Positions 42,273 to 49,158 of a DNA stretch of 64,000 bases are shown here, in pieces. Origin of the DNA: Brevibacterium sp. XM4083 (GTDB lineage: Bacteria > Actinomycetota > Actinomycetes > Actinomycetales > Brevibacteriaceae); the NCBI RefSeq assembly GCF_006489205.2, contig NZ_VFYR02000003.1, positions 241,462-305,461 on the forward strand, written 5' to 3'. A program made the position numbers and the translations under genes. Numbering within the stretch: position 1 is the first letter of the stretch; each line of letters begins with the position of its first letter. The notes below the pieces were generated by a model. It was given only the letters and a program-made list of their open reading frames with translations. It did not search any database and had not been told where the DNA came from.

Positions 42273-42368
42273 TAATCGCCCGGCAACACGGGCGGCAGCA
42301 CAGACATCGTCACCGAGCATTCACCTCGGCGCCTTGGCACCCGCACCGAGGCGGCGTATCGTTAAGCC

Positions 42369-43007
42369 ATGCCCAGTGAACGTGTTCACTCAAATCCACC
42401 GCACCCCCAGGAATCCGCGCGCTCGCTCCAGCGCCGACGGACCGAGGATCGGATCATCACGGCCGCCGCCGACCTCTTCCTCGCCGCGGGATACCGGGCG
42501 ACGACCATCCGCCGGGTCGCCGAGGCGGCGGGGGTGTCTGTGGGCCGGGTGATGGCGGTCGGGGACAAGGATGCTCTCCTCGTCGCGTGCTACGACCGGT
42601 GGATCGGGCAGCTCCAGGACGGCACCGCGGAGGTCCCGGCGACGATCGCGCGGACGGGCACCACCTCGGCGGTGCAGGACCATCTGCTCGGGATCTTCCT
42701 GCCGTTCCTCGAGTTCTTCGCCGCTCATGAGGACCTCTCCCGGGACTACGCGGCCGCGCTCATCCGCATCCACGGTCGGCCGCAGGTCTTCGACGGCCTC
42801 GCCCGGGATCTCCAGGCAGCCCTGCGGGACAACCTCGTGTCGATCGGGATCAGTGAGGACAATGCGCGGGCGAGCGCCGCGGCCCTCTACGACTCCTACA
42901 TGGGCGTGATCTTCCGCTGGGCGGCCAGCGACATGAGTGCCGCCGACGCGGTCACAGCGCTTGCCGACATCATCGCCTTCCACACCCGCTTCCGCAGGAC
43001 GCCATGA
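42369..43007 (+). CDS. TetR-family transcriptional regulator
   Basis: A 212-residue regulator with helix-turn-helix RIITAAADLFLAAGYRATTIRRVAEAAGVSVGRVMA (about 28-65; split RIITAAADLFLAAGY and TTIRRVAEAAGVSVG) and a helical ligand domain. TATCGT lies 6 nt before the ATG, so the mRNA is probably leaderless. A TetR-type operator lies inside codons 3-7. A 24-codon membrane peptide gene overlaps its stop codon. It is divergent from mntH, 117 nt apart, but the operators differ. Confidence 0.88.
   Translation: MPSERVHSNPPHPQESARSLQRRRTEDRIITAAADLFLAAGYRATTIRRVAEAAGVSVGRVMAVGDKDALLVACYDRWIGQLQDGTAEVPATIARTGTTSAVQDHLLGIFLPFLEFFAAHEDLSRDYAAALIRIHGRPQVFDGLARDLQAALRDNLVSIGISEDNARASAAALYDSYMGVIFRWAASDMSAADAVTALADIIAFHTRFRRTP
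42375..42390 (+). promoter_or_regulatory. intragenic TetR-type operator
   Basis: AGTGAAC (42375-42381), GT, GTTCACT (42384-42390): a perfect 7-bp inverted repeat typical of TetR operators. It begins 6 nt inside the tetR coding region, so with a leaderless start at 42369 it covers +7 to +22 of the transcript and would allow repression at early elongation. Confidence 0.6.
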
Positions 43008-43078
43008 CACTGCTGCCCGATCCGTGGTGGGTGCTCGCCCTCACCGTCCTCGTCCTCATCGGGTGCTTCCTCGTGTGA
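43004..43078 (+). CDS. 24-residue single-helix membrane peptide
   Basis: A 24-codon frame overlapping the TetR stop codon (ATGA). The peptide starts MTLLPDPWWV and then is almost entirely hydrophobic (ALTVLVLIGCFLV), a single membrane helix with a Trp-Trp interface. Short coupled membrane peptides are known as partners of transporters or as toxins. No search can be run, so its reality depends on conservation in relatives. Confidence 0.45.
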   Translation: MTLLPDPWWVLALTVLVLIGCFLV

Positions 43079-43194
43079 GCTCGTCGCCGGCGGGACGGTC
43101 GTGAACCGATTGCAACATTGCGGTGCTTCGGATCGCACGAGGACTCGGCTAGGCTCGAAGTGACGGCCGCCACGCCAGACGAAGGAGTGTGGAA

Positions 43195-44010
43195 ATGCCC
43201 GAATTCGCCGACAGCAGCCGCGCTCGCGCCGAATCCCCGGCCGAACGCCATTCCCGGTGGACCTGGATCCACGAGACCGCCGCCATGACCGGGTGGAACT
43301 TCACCGCCCTCGAGGGCCGCCTCGTCGCCGACGACCCCCCGTGGGACTTCGACACGATGTGCCTCGAGGCCTGGGACGACGCGAGCACCGTCCTCGACAT
43401 GGGCACGGGAGGCGGCGAGCGCCTCATCGCCCTCGTCAAGCGCTTCCGCGGCCGCCACCCCGGGACCGCGCCCGACCTCTCGATCGTCGCCACCGAAGGC
43501 TGGGCGCCGAACGTGCCGGTGGCCGCCGCCGCGCTCGAACCCTTCGGGATCGAGGTCAGCGACTACGACAGCGGCGACGGCGAGCCGCTGCCGTGGTCCG
43601 ATGCGTCCTTCGACGTCGTGATGAACCGGCATGAGAGCTATGACATCGCCGAGGTGGCCCGTGTCCTCTCCCCCGGCGGACTCTTCCTCACCCAGCAGGT
43701 CGACGGCACCGAGGCGATCGAGTTCCGCAACTGGTTCGGCGGGGAACCCGAGCATCCGGAGATCCAGCTCGAACCGTGCGTCGACGCCGTCGAGGAGCAG
43801 GGACTGCGCGTCGAAGCGGCCCGCCGCTGGCAGGGGACGATGCGCTTCACCGACGTCGAGGCCGTCATCGAGTACCTCGCCTACGTGCCGTGGGACGTGC
43901 CCGACTTCGTCGTCGGCGACCACCTCGGCGGTCTGGAGCGCCTCGCCGCCGAGCGCCGCCCGATCGAGGTGACGCAGAAGCGCTTCCTCATCGCCGCGAT
44001 CAAGGAGTGA
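43195..44010 (+). CDS. SAM-dependent methyltransferase
   Basis: A 271-residue class I methyltransferase with motif I VLDMGTGGGERLIAL (about 62-76), ATEGWAPN (about 98) as the acidic loop, FDVVMNRHESYDI (about 140) and VLSPGGLFLTQQVDG (about 158). The order and spacing match actinobacterial UbiE/rRNA-like small methyltransferases of unknown substrate. The ATG is 7 nt after GAAGGAG; GTG 43189 is in frame. It stands alone. Confidence 0.82.
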   Translation: MPEFADSSRARAESPAERHSRWTWIHETAAMTGWNFTALEGRLVADDPPWDFDTMCLEAWDDASTVLDMGTGGGERLIALVKRFRGRHPGTAPDLSIVATEGWAPNVPVAAAALEPFGIEVSDYDSGDGEPLPWSDASFDVVMNRHESYDIAEVARVLSPGGLFLTQQVDGTEAIEFRNWFGGEPEHPEIQLEPCVDAVEEQGLRVEAARRWQGTMRFTDVEAVIEYLAYVPWDVPDFVVGDHLGGLERLAAERRPIEVTQKRFLIAAIKE

Positions 44011-44079
44011 GGTTATCCCGACCCCACCCATCGGGAAGCCGTCTGTGCCCCGGGAACGCGGTTCCGTAGCGTCGGGGAC

Positions 44080-44589
44080 ATGACCTCGCCGAACTTCTCG
44101 TATCCGCAGCCCACCGATGACGAACTGGCCGCGCAGATGCCGGCCGGCCCCTCCGCTCTCCGCACGCCCGCACCCCCAGTGCCCGGGCCTGTCGACCCCG
44201 TGACCGGGCTTGTCGACCCAGTGCCCGGATCCGCTGTGGCGGGTGCGCCGTCGCCGCGGCTCGGGAAGTGGGCGCTCGGGCTCACCCTCGGTGCTGCGGC
44301 ACTGTCCCTCATCGCCTCGATGATCCTCGGGGCCACCGCGGGACCCGCCGAAGCCGCGAACGGACGCTACTTCTCCGACGCACCGGCGTGGCTGACGGTG
44401 CTCGGCACGACGCTCTTCGCTCTCCAGGGCCTGTGCACGCTGGCCGGGCTCAGCGGCCTCGTCATGGGCATCATCGCGACCGCCACCGACCGCGGCCGCA
44501 CGCAGGGGATCATCGCCACGGCCGTCGCGATCTTCACCCCCGTCATCTCCTTCGCCCTCTTCCTCGTCCTCAGCTTCGCCCTGGTCTGA
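44080..44589 (+). CDS. proline-rich tetraspan-like membrane protein
   Basis: A 169-residue protein. The first 60 residues are Pro/Ala/Gly-rich with a repeat-like PVDPVTG/VDPVPG, then follow three hydrophobic helices (about 63-85, 103-125, 138-168). DUF4190-like proteins share this layout. TAGCGT lies 7 nt before the ATG, a leaderless pattern. Function unknown. Confidence 0.65.
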   Translation: MTSPNFSYPQPTDDELAAQMPAGPSALRTPAPPVPGPVDPVTGLVDPVPGSAVAGAPSPRLGKWALGLTLGAAALSLIASMILGATAGPAEAANGRYFSDAPAWLTVLGTTLFALQGLCTLAGLSGLVMGIIATATDRGRTQGIIATAVAIFTPVISFALFLVLSFALV

Positions 44590-44642
44590 GACGGGTCGAC
44601 CGGTCGCTCTGCGTGGTCTGCGACAGTGCGATAATCCCTGTC

Positions 44643-46094
44643 ATGGCCTCCCACCCCCTCACCCTCGTCTGGTTCCGCGACGATCTGCGCGTCGCCGACC
44701 ACGAGGCGCTCACCGCCGCCCGTGAAGCCGGCGATGTCGTGGCGATCTGGATCCGTGAGACCCGGGATGCCGAGGGCCGCGGACCGCGCCCGCTCGGGGC
44801 GGCAGCGCGCTGGTGGGCCCACGAATCCCTCGAGGTCCTCGAGGGGGAACTCGAGTCGCTCGGCATCCCGCTGCTCCTCGCTGCGGGGACTGCCGCCGAC
44901 ATCATCCCCGACGTCGCCGAGGGTCTTGGGGCGACGACGGTGCGCTGGTCGCGCCGCTATGCCCCGGCCTCCCACGCCCTCGACGAGGTCGTCGCCGGCA
45001 CGCTGAGCGCACGCGGCATCGCGGCGGAGGGCTCGCGGGGCGCGCTTCTCGTCGAACCATGGGAGGTCACACCGTCCTCGGCGAGTGAGCACTACAAGGT
45101 CTTCACCCCGTTCTGGAACGCCGCCCGGGAGGTCCCCGTCGACCTGCCGCTGCCGGTCATCGAGGCGCAGTCACTGAGTGCGGCGACCGCCGTGCGCCTC
45201 GCCCGCGTCCGGCAGGACAGTCCCCACCTCCTCACCGCCATCACCGACCTTGGTCTGCTCGACGTCGTGGCCGGTGATCCGGCCTCCAACACCGGGTCGG
45301 GCGGGTTTCTGTGGTGGACGGACACGGTGGCCGCCCACTGGACACCGGGAGTCGTCGCTGCCGCGGAGGCGCTCGACCGCCTCGGCGAGCGCATCGACGG
45401 CTACGCCGAAGACCGGGACGTGCCCGGGGATCCTCAGGGGACATCGGCACTGTCGCCGCGCCTGCGGTTCGGTGAGGTCTCGCCGCGGCAGCTCCTCACC
45501 GCCGTCGCGGACCTCGCCGAGGTGGGGGCGGCGGATCGGCAGGCGTGGGTGCGGCAGCTGTACTGGCGGGAGTTCGCATGGCACCTCACCCACCATGTGC
45601 CCGACCTCGACTGGCAGCCGATGCGGCCGGAGTTCGCGCACTTCCCCTACGAGGACGATGACGAGGCGCTGCACGCGTGGCAGGCGGGACGGACGGGGAT
45701 CGCACTCGTCGACGCAGGGATGCGGCAGCTGTGGGAGACCGGGTGGATGCACAACCGGGTCCGGATGGTCGTGGCGAGCCTGCTGACGAAGAACCTGCTG
45801 CTGGCCTGGCAGTCCGGGGAGCAGTGGTTCTGGGACACCCTCGTCGACGCCGATGAGGCGAACAATCCCGTGTCCTGGCAGTGGGTCGCCGGGTGCGGTG
45901 CCGACGCCTCCCCCTTCTTCCGGGTCTTCAATCCCGAGCGGCAGCGGGTCCGCTTCGACCCCGACGGGGTGTACGTGAGGCGGTGGCTCGGTGAGTCGGG
46001 GGACGCGGGCGAGCCGCTCGTCGACCTCGGCGAGTCCCGTCATGCCGCGCTCGCCGCCTACGATGCGATGAAGAGTGCGACCGCGGAGGGCTGA
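44643..46094 (+). CDS. phr: deoxyribodipyrimidine photolyase
   Basis: A 483-residue FAD enzyme that uses light to reverse cyclobutane pyrimidine dimers. The N-terminal antenna domain (LTLVWFRDDLRVADHEAL) and the C-terminal FAD domain (LSPRLRFGEVSPRQL, WVRQLYWREFAWHL, MRQLWETGWMHNRVRMVVASLLTKNL split across this region, and WQWVAGCGADASPFFRVFNP) are complete. The GCGADASPFFR block identifies a class I CPD photolyase. GATAAT lies 7 nt before the ATG, suggesting leaderless expression. A cryptochrome-like role is less likely. Confidence 0.93.
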   Translation: MASHPLTLVWFRDDLRVADHEALTAAREAGDVVAIWIRETRDAEGRGPRPLGAAARWWAHESLEVLEGELESLGIPLLLAAGTAADIIPDVAEGLGATTVRWSRRYAPASHALDEVVAGTLSARGIAAEGSRGALLVEPWEVTPSSASEHYKVFTPFWNAAREVPVDLPLPVIEAQSLSAATAVRLARVRQDSPHLLTAITDLGLLDVVAGDPASNTGSGGFLWWTDTVAAHWTPGVVAAAEALDRLGERIDGYAEDRDVPGDPQGTSALSPRLRFGEVSPRQLLTAVADLAEVGAADRQAWVRQLYWREFAWHLTHHVPDLDWQPMRPEFAHFPYEDDDEALHAWQAGRTGIALVDAGMRQLWETGWMHNRVRMVVASLLTKNLLLAWQSGEQWFWDTLVDADEANNPVSWQWVAGCGADASPFFRVFNPERQRVRFDPDGVYVRRWLGESGDAGEPLVDLGESRHAALAAYDAMKSATAEG

Positions 46095-46142
46095 GCCCAC
46101 TCCCGCCGGGGGCCGGCGACGCTGCCGCGTAAAATGGCAGGC

Positions 46143-47375
46143 ATGACCACGCTGCCGCTCACTCCTGCCACGACCGTGGACGGACGCCTGGTCTGCCACT
46201 ACTTCGAGGCCGACCGGTGCCGGTCGTGCGCCCTGCTCGGCACCCCGCACGACGAGCAGATCACGGATAAGGAGGCCTGGTGCCGCGAGGTCCTCGCCGC
46301 CCAAGCCCCCGCTGAGTGGCTGCCGGCCGCCTCGGGTCCCGACCATGACTTCCGCAACCGGGCGAAACTCGCCGTCGGCGGGGCTGCGGGTGCGGTGACG
46401 CTCGGCATCCTCGATGGGGACTTCCACGGCGTCGACCTGCGCGACTGCGGGATCCAGGTGCCGACGATCCGTGCTGTCATCCCCGTGCTCGCCGACTTCC
46501 TCGACGCGACCGGCCTCGACCCCTACGATGTCTCCGCCCGCCGAGGTGAGCTGAAGTTCGTCCACGTCACCGCGGCGCCCTCGGGGGAGCTCATGGTCCG
46601 CTTCGTCGTCCGCTCGCAGTTCGGACTCGAGGTCATCGCCTCCAGGACCGCGGCGCTGCGCGCGGCGATCCCGCAGGCGACCGTCGTCTCCGTCAACCTC
46701 CTCCCCGAGCACAAGGCGGCTCTTGAGGGCAGTCGGGAGGTCATGCTCGTCGGCGAATCGCTGCGGATGAACCTCGAGCGCGTCGACCTCCACCTGCGGC
46801 CGCAGAGCTTCTTCCAGACGAACACCGGGGTCGCGACCGCGCTCTGCGATCAGGTCGCGGACTGGGTCGACGAGATCGCCCCGGCCGCGCTGTGGGACCT
46901 CTACTGCGGGGTCGGCGGCTTCGCCCTGTGGAGCGCGTCCGGCAGCGGCGATGGCAGGCCGGCGCCGAGGCGCATCACCGGCATCGAGATCAGCGACCAG
47001 GCGATCGAGTCGGCGAAGCTCAGTGCCGCCGAACTCGGCGTCGCCGACGTCACGGAGTTCGTCGCGGGGGATGCCACCGAGGTTGCTGAGACCCGCCTCG
47101 GTGCCGGGGAGCGCCCGGACGCGATCATCGTCAATCCGCCTCGGCGCGGGATCGGATCGCGGCTGTCGACCGTGCTCGAGGACTCCGGGGTCGAGCACAT
47201 CGTCTATTCGAGCTGCAATCCGCTCACCCTGGCCGCGGACCTCGACCGGATGCCGAGCTACGAGGTCACCCGAGCCCGCGTCTTCGACATGTTCCCGCAC
47301 ACGAAGCACCTCGAGGTCGCCGTCCTCCTGCGCCGCCGGGCGCGGGAGGCCACGACCGCTCACCTGCGCCCGTAA
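46143..47375 (+). CDS. rlmC: RlmC-type 23S rRNA (uracil-C5)-methyltransferase
   Basis: About 410 residues. The N-terminal CHYFEADRCRSCALL cysteines bind an Fe-S cluster, and there is no TRAM domain, which is the RlmC layout. The C-terminal domain has DLYCGVGGFALW (SAM motif), ISDQAIESAK, NPPRRG and the catalytic SSCNP. It would methylate U747 of 23S rRNA (RlmCD-type enzymes also U1939). TAAAAT ends 7 nt before ATG 46143, so this start gives a leaderless mRNA; ATG 46134 lies inside the -10 box and is rejected. It overlaps trpS by 16 nt, convergent. Confidence 0.9.
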   Translation: MTTLPLTPATTVDGRLVCHYFEADRCRSCALLGTPHDEQITDKEAWCREVLAAQAPAEWLPAASGPDHDFRNRAKLAVGGAAGAVTLGILDGDFHGVDLRDCGIQVPTIRAVIPVLADFLDATGLDPYDVSARRGELKFVHVTAAPSGELMVRFVVRSQFGLEVIASRTAALRAAIPQATVVSVNLLPEHKAALEGSREVMLVGESLRMNLERVDLHLRPQSFFQTNTGVATALCDQVADWVDEIAPAALWDLYCGVGGFALWSASGSGDGRPAPRRITGIEISDQAIESAKLSAAELGVADVTEFVAGDATEVAETRLGAGERPDAIIVNPPRRGIGSRLSTVLEDSGVEHIVYSSCNPLTLAADLDRMPSYEVTRARVFDMFPHTKHLEVAVLLRRRAREATTAHLRP

Positions 47376-48409
47376 TCCATCCCCATCGCGGTGCGCACTT
47401 CGTCGAGGGTCGCCTCGGCGATGACCTGAGCCCGCTCGTTGCCGGCGGCGAGGATCGCCTCGACCGCACCCCGATCCGCGGCCAGCTCGGCACGGCGCTG
47501 ACGATGGTCGGTGAGGAACTCGTTGACCGCCTCGGCGGTGAGCGCTTTGAGGGCACCCGCACCGGCCTCACCGATCTCCGCGGCGATGGCCTGGGGCGTC
47601 CGACCCGAGCACACGGCCGCGGTCGTCAGCAGCGCCCCGATCCCCGGACGGTTCTCCGGATCGAACGTGATCGTCCGCTCGGCATCGGTCGGGGCCTTCC
47701 GGATCGCCTGCGCCGTCTCATCGGCGCTCATCCCCAGCGAGATGGCGTTGCCGTAGCTCTTCGACATCTTCCGCCCGTCGAGGCCGGGCAGCTCCGGGGT
47801 CGTCGTGAGCATCGCCTCGGGTTCGGGGAACACCCGGTCGTAGCGGTCGTTGAATCGCCGGGCGATCGTGCGGGTGATCTCCACGTGCGGCAGGTTGTCC
47901 TTGCCGACGGGAACGAGGCTGCCCTTGCAGAAGAGGATGTCGGCGGCCTGGTGAACGGGATAGGTGAGCAGCAGTCCGCTCAGGGGCCGATCCGAAGCGG
48001 CGAGTTCAGCTTTGACGGTGGGGTTGCGTCGCAGCTCGCTGTCGGTGACGAGGCTGAGGAACGGCAGAATCAGCTGGTTGAGTGCGGGGATCGCCGAGTG
48101 GGTGAAGATCGTCGTCCGTGCCGGGTCGATGCCCGCTGCGACGTAGTCGATGATCGCCTCCCGGACGTGGTCGGCGACGTTCGCCGAGGTCGCCCGATCG
48201 GTGATGACCTGATAGTCCGCGAGGACGATGAACGTCTCGATTCCCCGGTCCTGCAGGGCGACACGTTCGAGGATCGACCCGAAGAGGTGTCCGAGGTGCA
48301 GCCGGCCGGTGGGTCGTTCGCCGGTGAGCATCCGGAATCTCTGCGGGTGGTCGTCGATGTCGGCGCGCAGCTGCGGCATGCGATCAAGGGTCGCGGAATA
48401 GGAATCCAT
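47360..48409 (-). CDS. trpS: tryptophanyl-tRNA synthetase
   Basis: A 349-residue class I synthetase that charges tRNA-Trp. The HIGH motif is HLGH (GERPTGRLHLGHLFGSI, about 32-48), the KMSKS loop is GRKMSKSYGN (about 215-224), and DLYNLPHVEITR is replaced by GKDNLPHVEITR. Length and order are normal for bacterial TrpS. ATG 48409 follows GAGGAG at good spacing. Upstream on the same strand lies a 17-codon leader with three consecutive Trp codons and attenuator stems, so its synthesis is likely controlled by tRNA-Trp charging. Confidence 0.95.
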   Translation of the reverse strand: MDSYSATLDRMPQLRADIDDHPQRFRMLTGERPTGRLHLGHLFGSILERVALQDRGIETFIVLADYQVITDRATSANVADHVREAIIDYVAAGIDPARTTIFTHSAIPALNQLILPFLSLVTDSELRRNPTVKAELAASDRPLSGLLLTYPVHQAADILFCKGSLVPVGKDNLPHVEITRTIARRFNDRYDRVFPEPEAMLTTTPELPGLDGRKMSKSYGNAISLGMSADETAQAIRKAPTDAERTITFDPENRPGIGALLTTAAVCSGRTPQAIAAEIGEAGAGALKALTAEAVNEFLTDHRQRRAELAADRGAVEAILAAGNERAQVIAEATLDEVRTAMGMDYGRR

Positions 48410-48479
48410 GGGTGTTCTCCTCAGGGTGTGCGAGTGCGGTGTCGGCGGCACGGGTCGCACGGAGAGTCCCACGTCGGAT

Positions 48480-48535
48480 GCGGGCTGCCATGCAGCCCGC
48501 GGGTATGCGTCAGTCGGCTGCGTCGGAAGGCAGCC
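48480..48535 (-). promoter_or_regulatory. trpS attenuator
   Basis: On the minus strand four segments occur in order: 1, GGCTGC (48535-48530, straight after the Trp codons); 2, GCAGCC (48521-48516); 3, GCGGGCTGC (48500-48492); 4, GCAGCCCGC (48488-48480). 1:2 and 3:4 (perfect 9 bp, 3-nt loop) can form together; 2:3 pairs through GCAGCC/GGCTGC and excludes 3:4. This is the classical pause, antiterminator and terminator layout. No U-run follows segment 4. Confidence 0.7.
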
Positions 48536-48563
48536 ACCACCAGGTGAGTCCGGCGTTGCGCAT
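48510..48563 (-). CDS. trpL: trpS leader peptide with Trp-Trp-Trp
   Basis: A 17-residue peptide, MRNAGLTWWWLPSDAAD, with TGG three times in a row at 48542-48534. TAGACT (48575-48570) ends 6 nt before its ATG, so the mRNA probably starts at the leader codon. Shortage of charged tRNA-Trp would stall the ribosome at the three Trp codons, over segment 1 of the attenuator, leaving 2:3 free to form. Trp-run leaders are established for actinobacterial trp genes. Confidence 0.75.
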   Translation of the reverse strand: MRNAGLTWWWLPSDAAD

Positions 48564-48642
48564 GCTCGCAGTCTACGCCGCCGGATGCCGTGGCGGCGTC
48601 CACAGGGTGGTCAGTGCCCGATGGGAGCGTTAGAGTACCCGC

Positions 48643-48993
48643 ATGTCGATCGCAGTGAACACCCAGGGCGTCGAACAGGCGCGCACCCTCATCCGAGACG
48701 GCAAGGTCGATCGCAACGATCGCGGAGACTGGTCGAAGGATCGCCCCAGCGCCGAGGACGAGGACGTCTTCATCTCCAACAACGGGTGGGACGCCTACGC
48801 GAAGTGGCACCTCGGCATCGACGAGTCGGCTGACCCGCGCACGAAGAAGGCCTACTCGTTCCCCTACGGCGACTTCGTCGTCGTCCACCGGGCCGGAGTC
48901 ATCGCCGCAGAATCGCGTGCCGGGGAGTACAAGCACGCCGAGATCGAGAAAGCGGCGAAGGAGCTGCTCACCCTCATCGACGACGGCCAGTGA
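48643..48993 (+). CDS. conserved-looking small actinobacterial protein
   Basis: A 116-residue soluble protein without signal or membrane segment. It is rich in Asp, Lys and Ala (DGKVDRNDRGDWSKDRPS, WHLGIDESADPRTKKAYSFPYGDF, HAEIEKAAKELLTLID). I recognise no catalytic motif. TAGAGT ends 6 nt before the ATG, a leaderless pattern. The well-ordered composition and frame use support a real gene of unknown function. Confidence 0.7.
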   Translation: MSIAVNTQGVEQARTLIRDGKVDRNDRGDWSKDRPSAEDEDVFISNNGWDAYAKWHLGIDESADPRTKKAYSFPYGDFVVVHRAGVIAAESRAGEYKHAEIEKAAKELLTLIDDGQ

Positions 48994-49060
48994 CGGCCTG
49001 AAGTCCCAGAGCTGAGTCAGCCTGGAGCGGCGCCGGGCAGTCTGCGCCGCGTCCGCGGTG

Positions 49061-49120
49061 ATTGTGTGCCAGGTCCATGGCGATCTGGGCTCTGTTTTCG
49101 CCATGGACCTGGCGCAGAAT
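49061..49120. repeat. extragenic palindrome related to the 4850-4977 repeat
   Basis: Left arm 49061-49083 and right arm 49098-49120 pair over 23 bp with two imperfect positions (core TGTGCCAGGTCCATGGCG against CGCCATGGACCTGGCGCA), loop 49084-49097. It lies between two convergent genes (stops 48993 and 49159), so it may end both transcripts. TCTGCGCCG also occurs at 49041. Sequence similarity to 4935-4953 shows it is one member of a dispersed family. Confidence 0.75.
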
Positions 49121-49158
49121 CAGTGTGGCAGCCGCTGGCGGCCTCATCGCACGCGCCC

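Noticed and set aside
45171-47363. 730-codon open frame on the minus strand
   Set aside because: Antisense to photolyase and RlmC over its whole length; Arg/Gly/Asp/His composition typical of the reverse frame of GC-rich genes, no start signal and no motif.
48421-49104. 227-codon minus-strand frame over the trpS leader and the 116-residue gene
   Set aside because: Overlaps the attenuator and runs antisense to a gene with a clear start; no motif.
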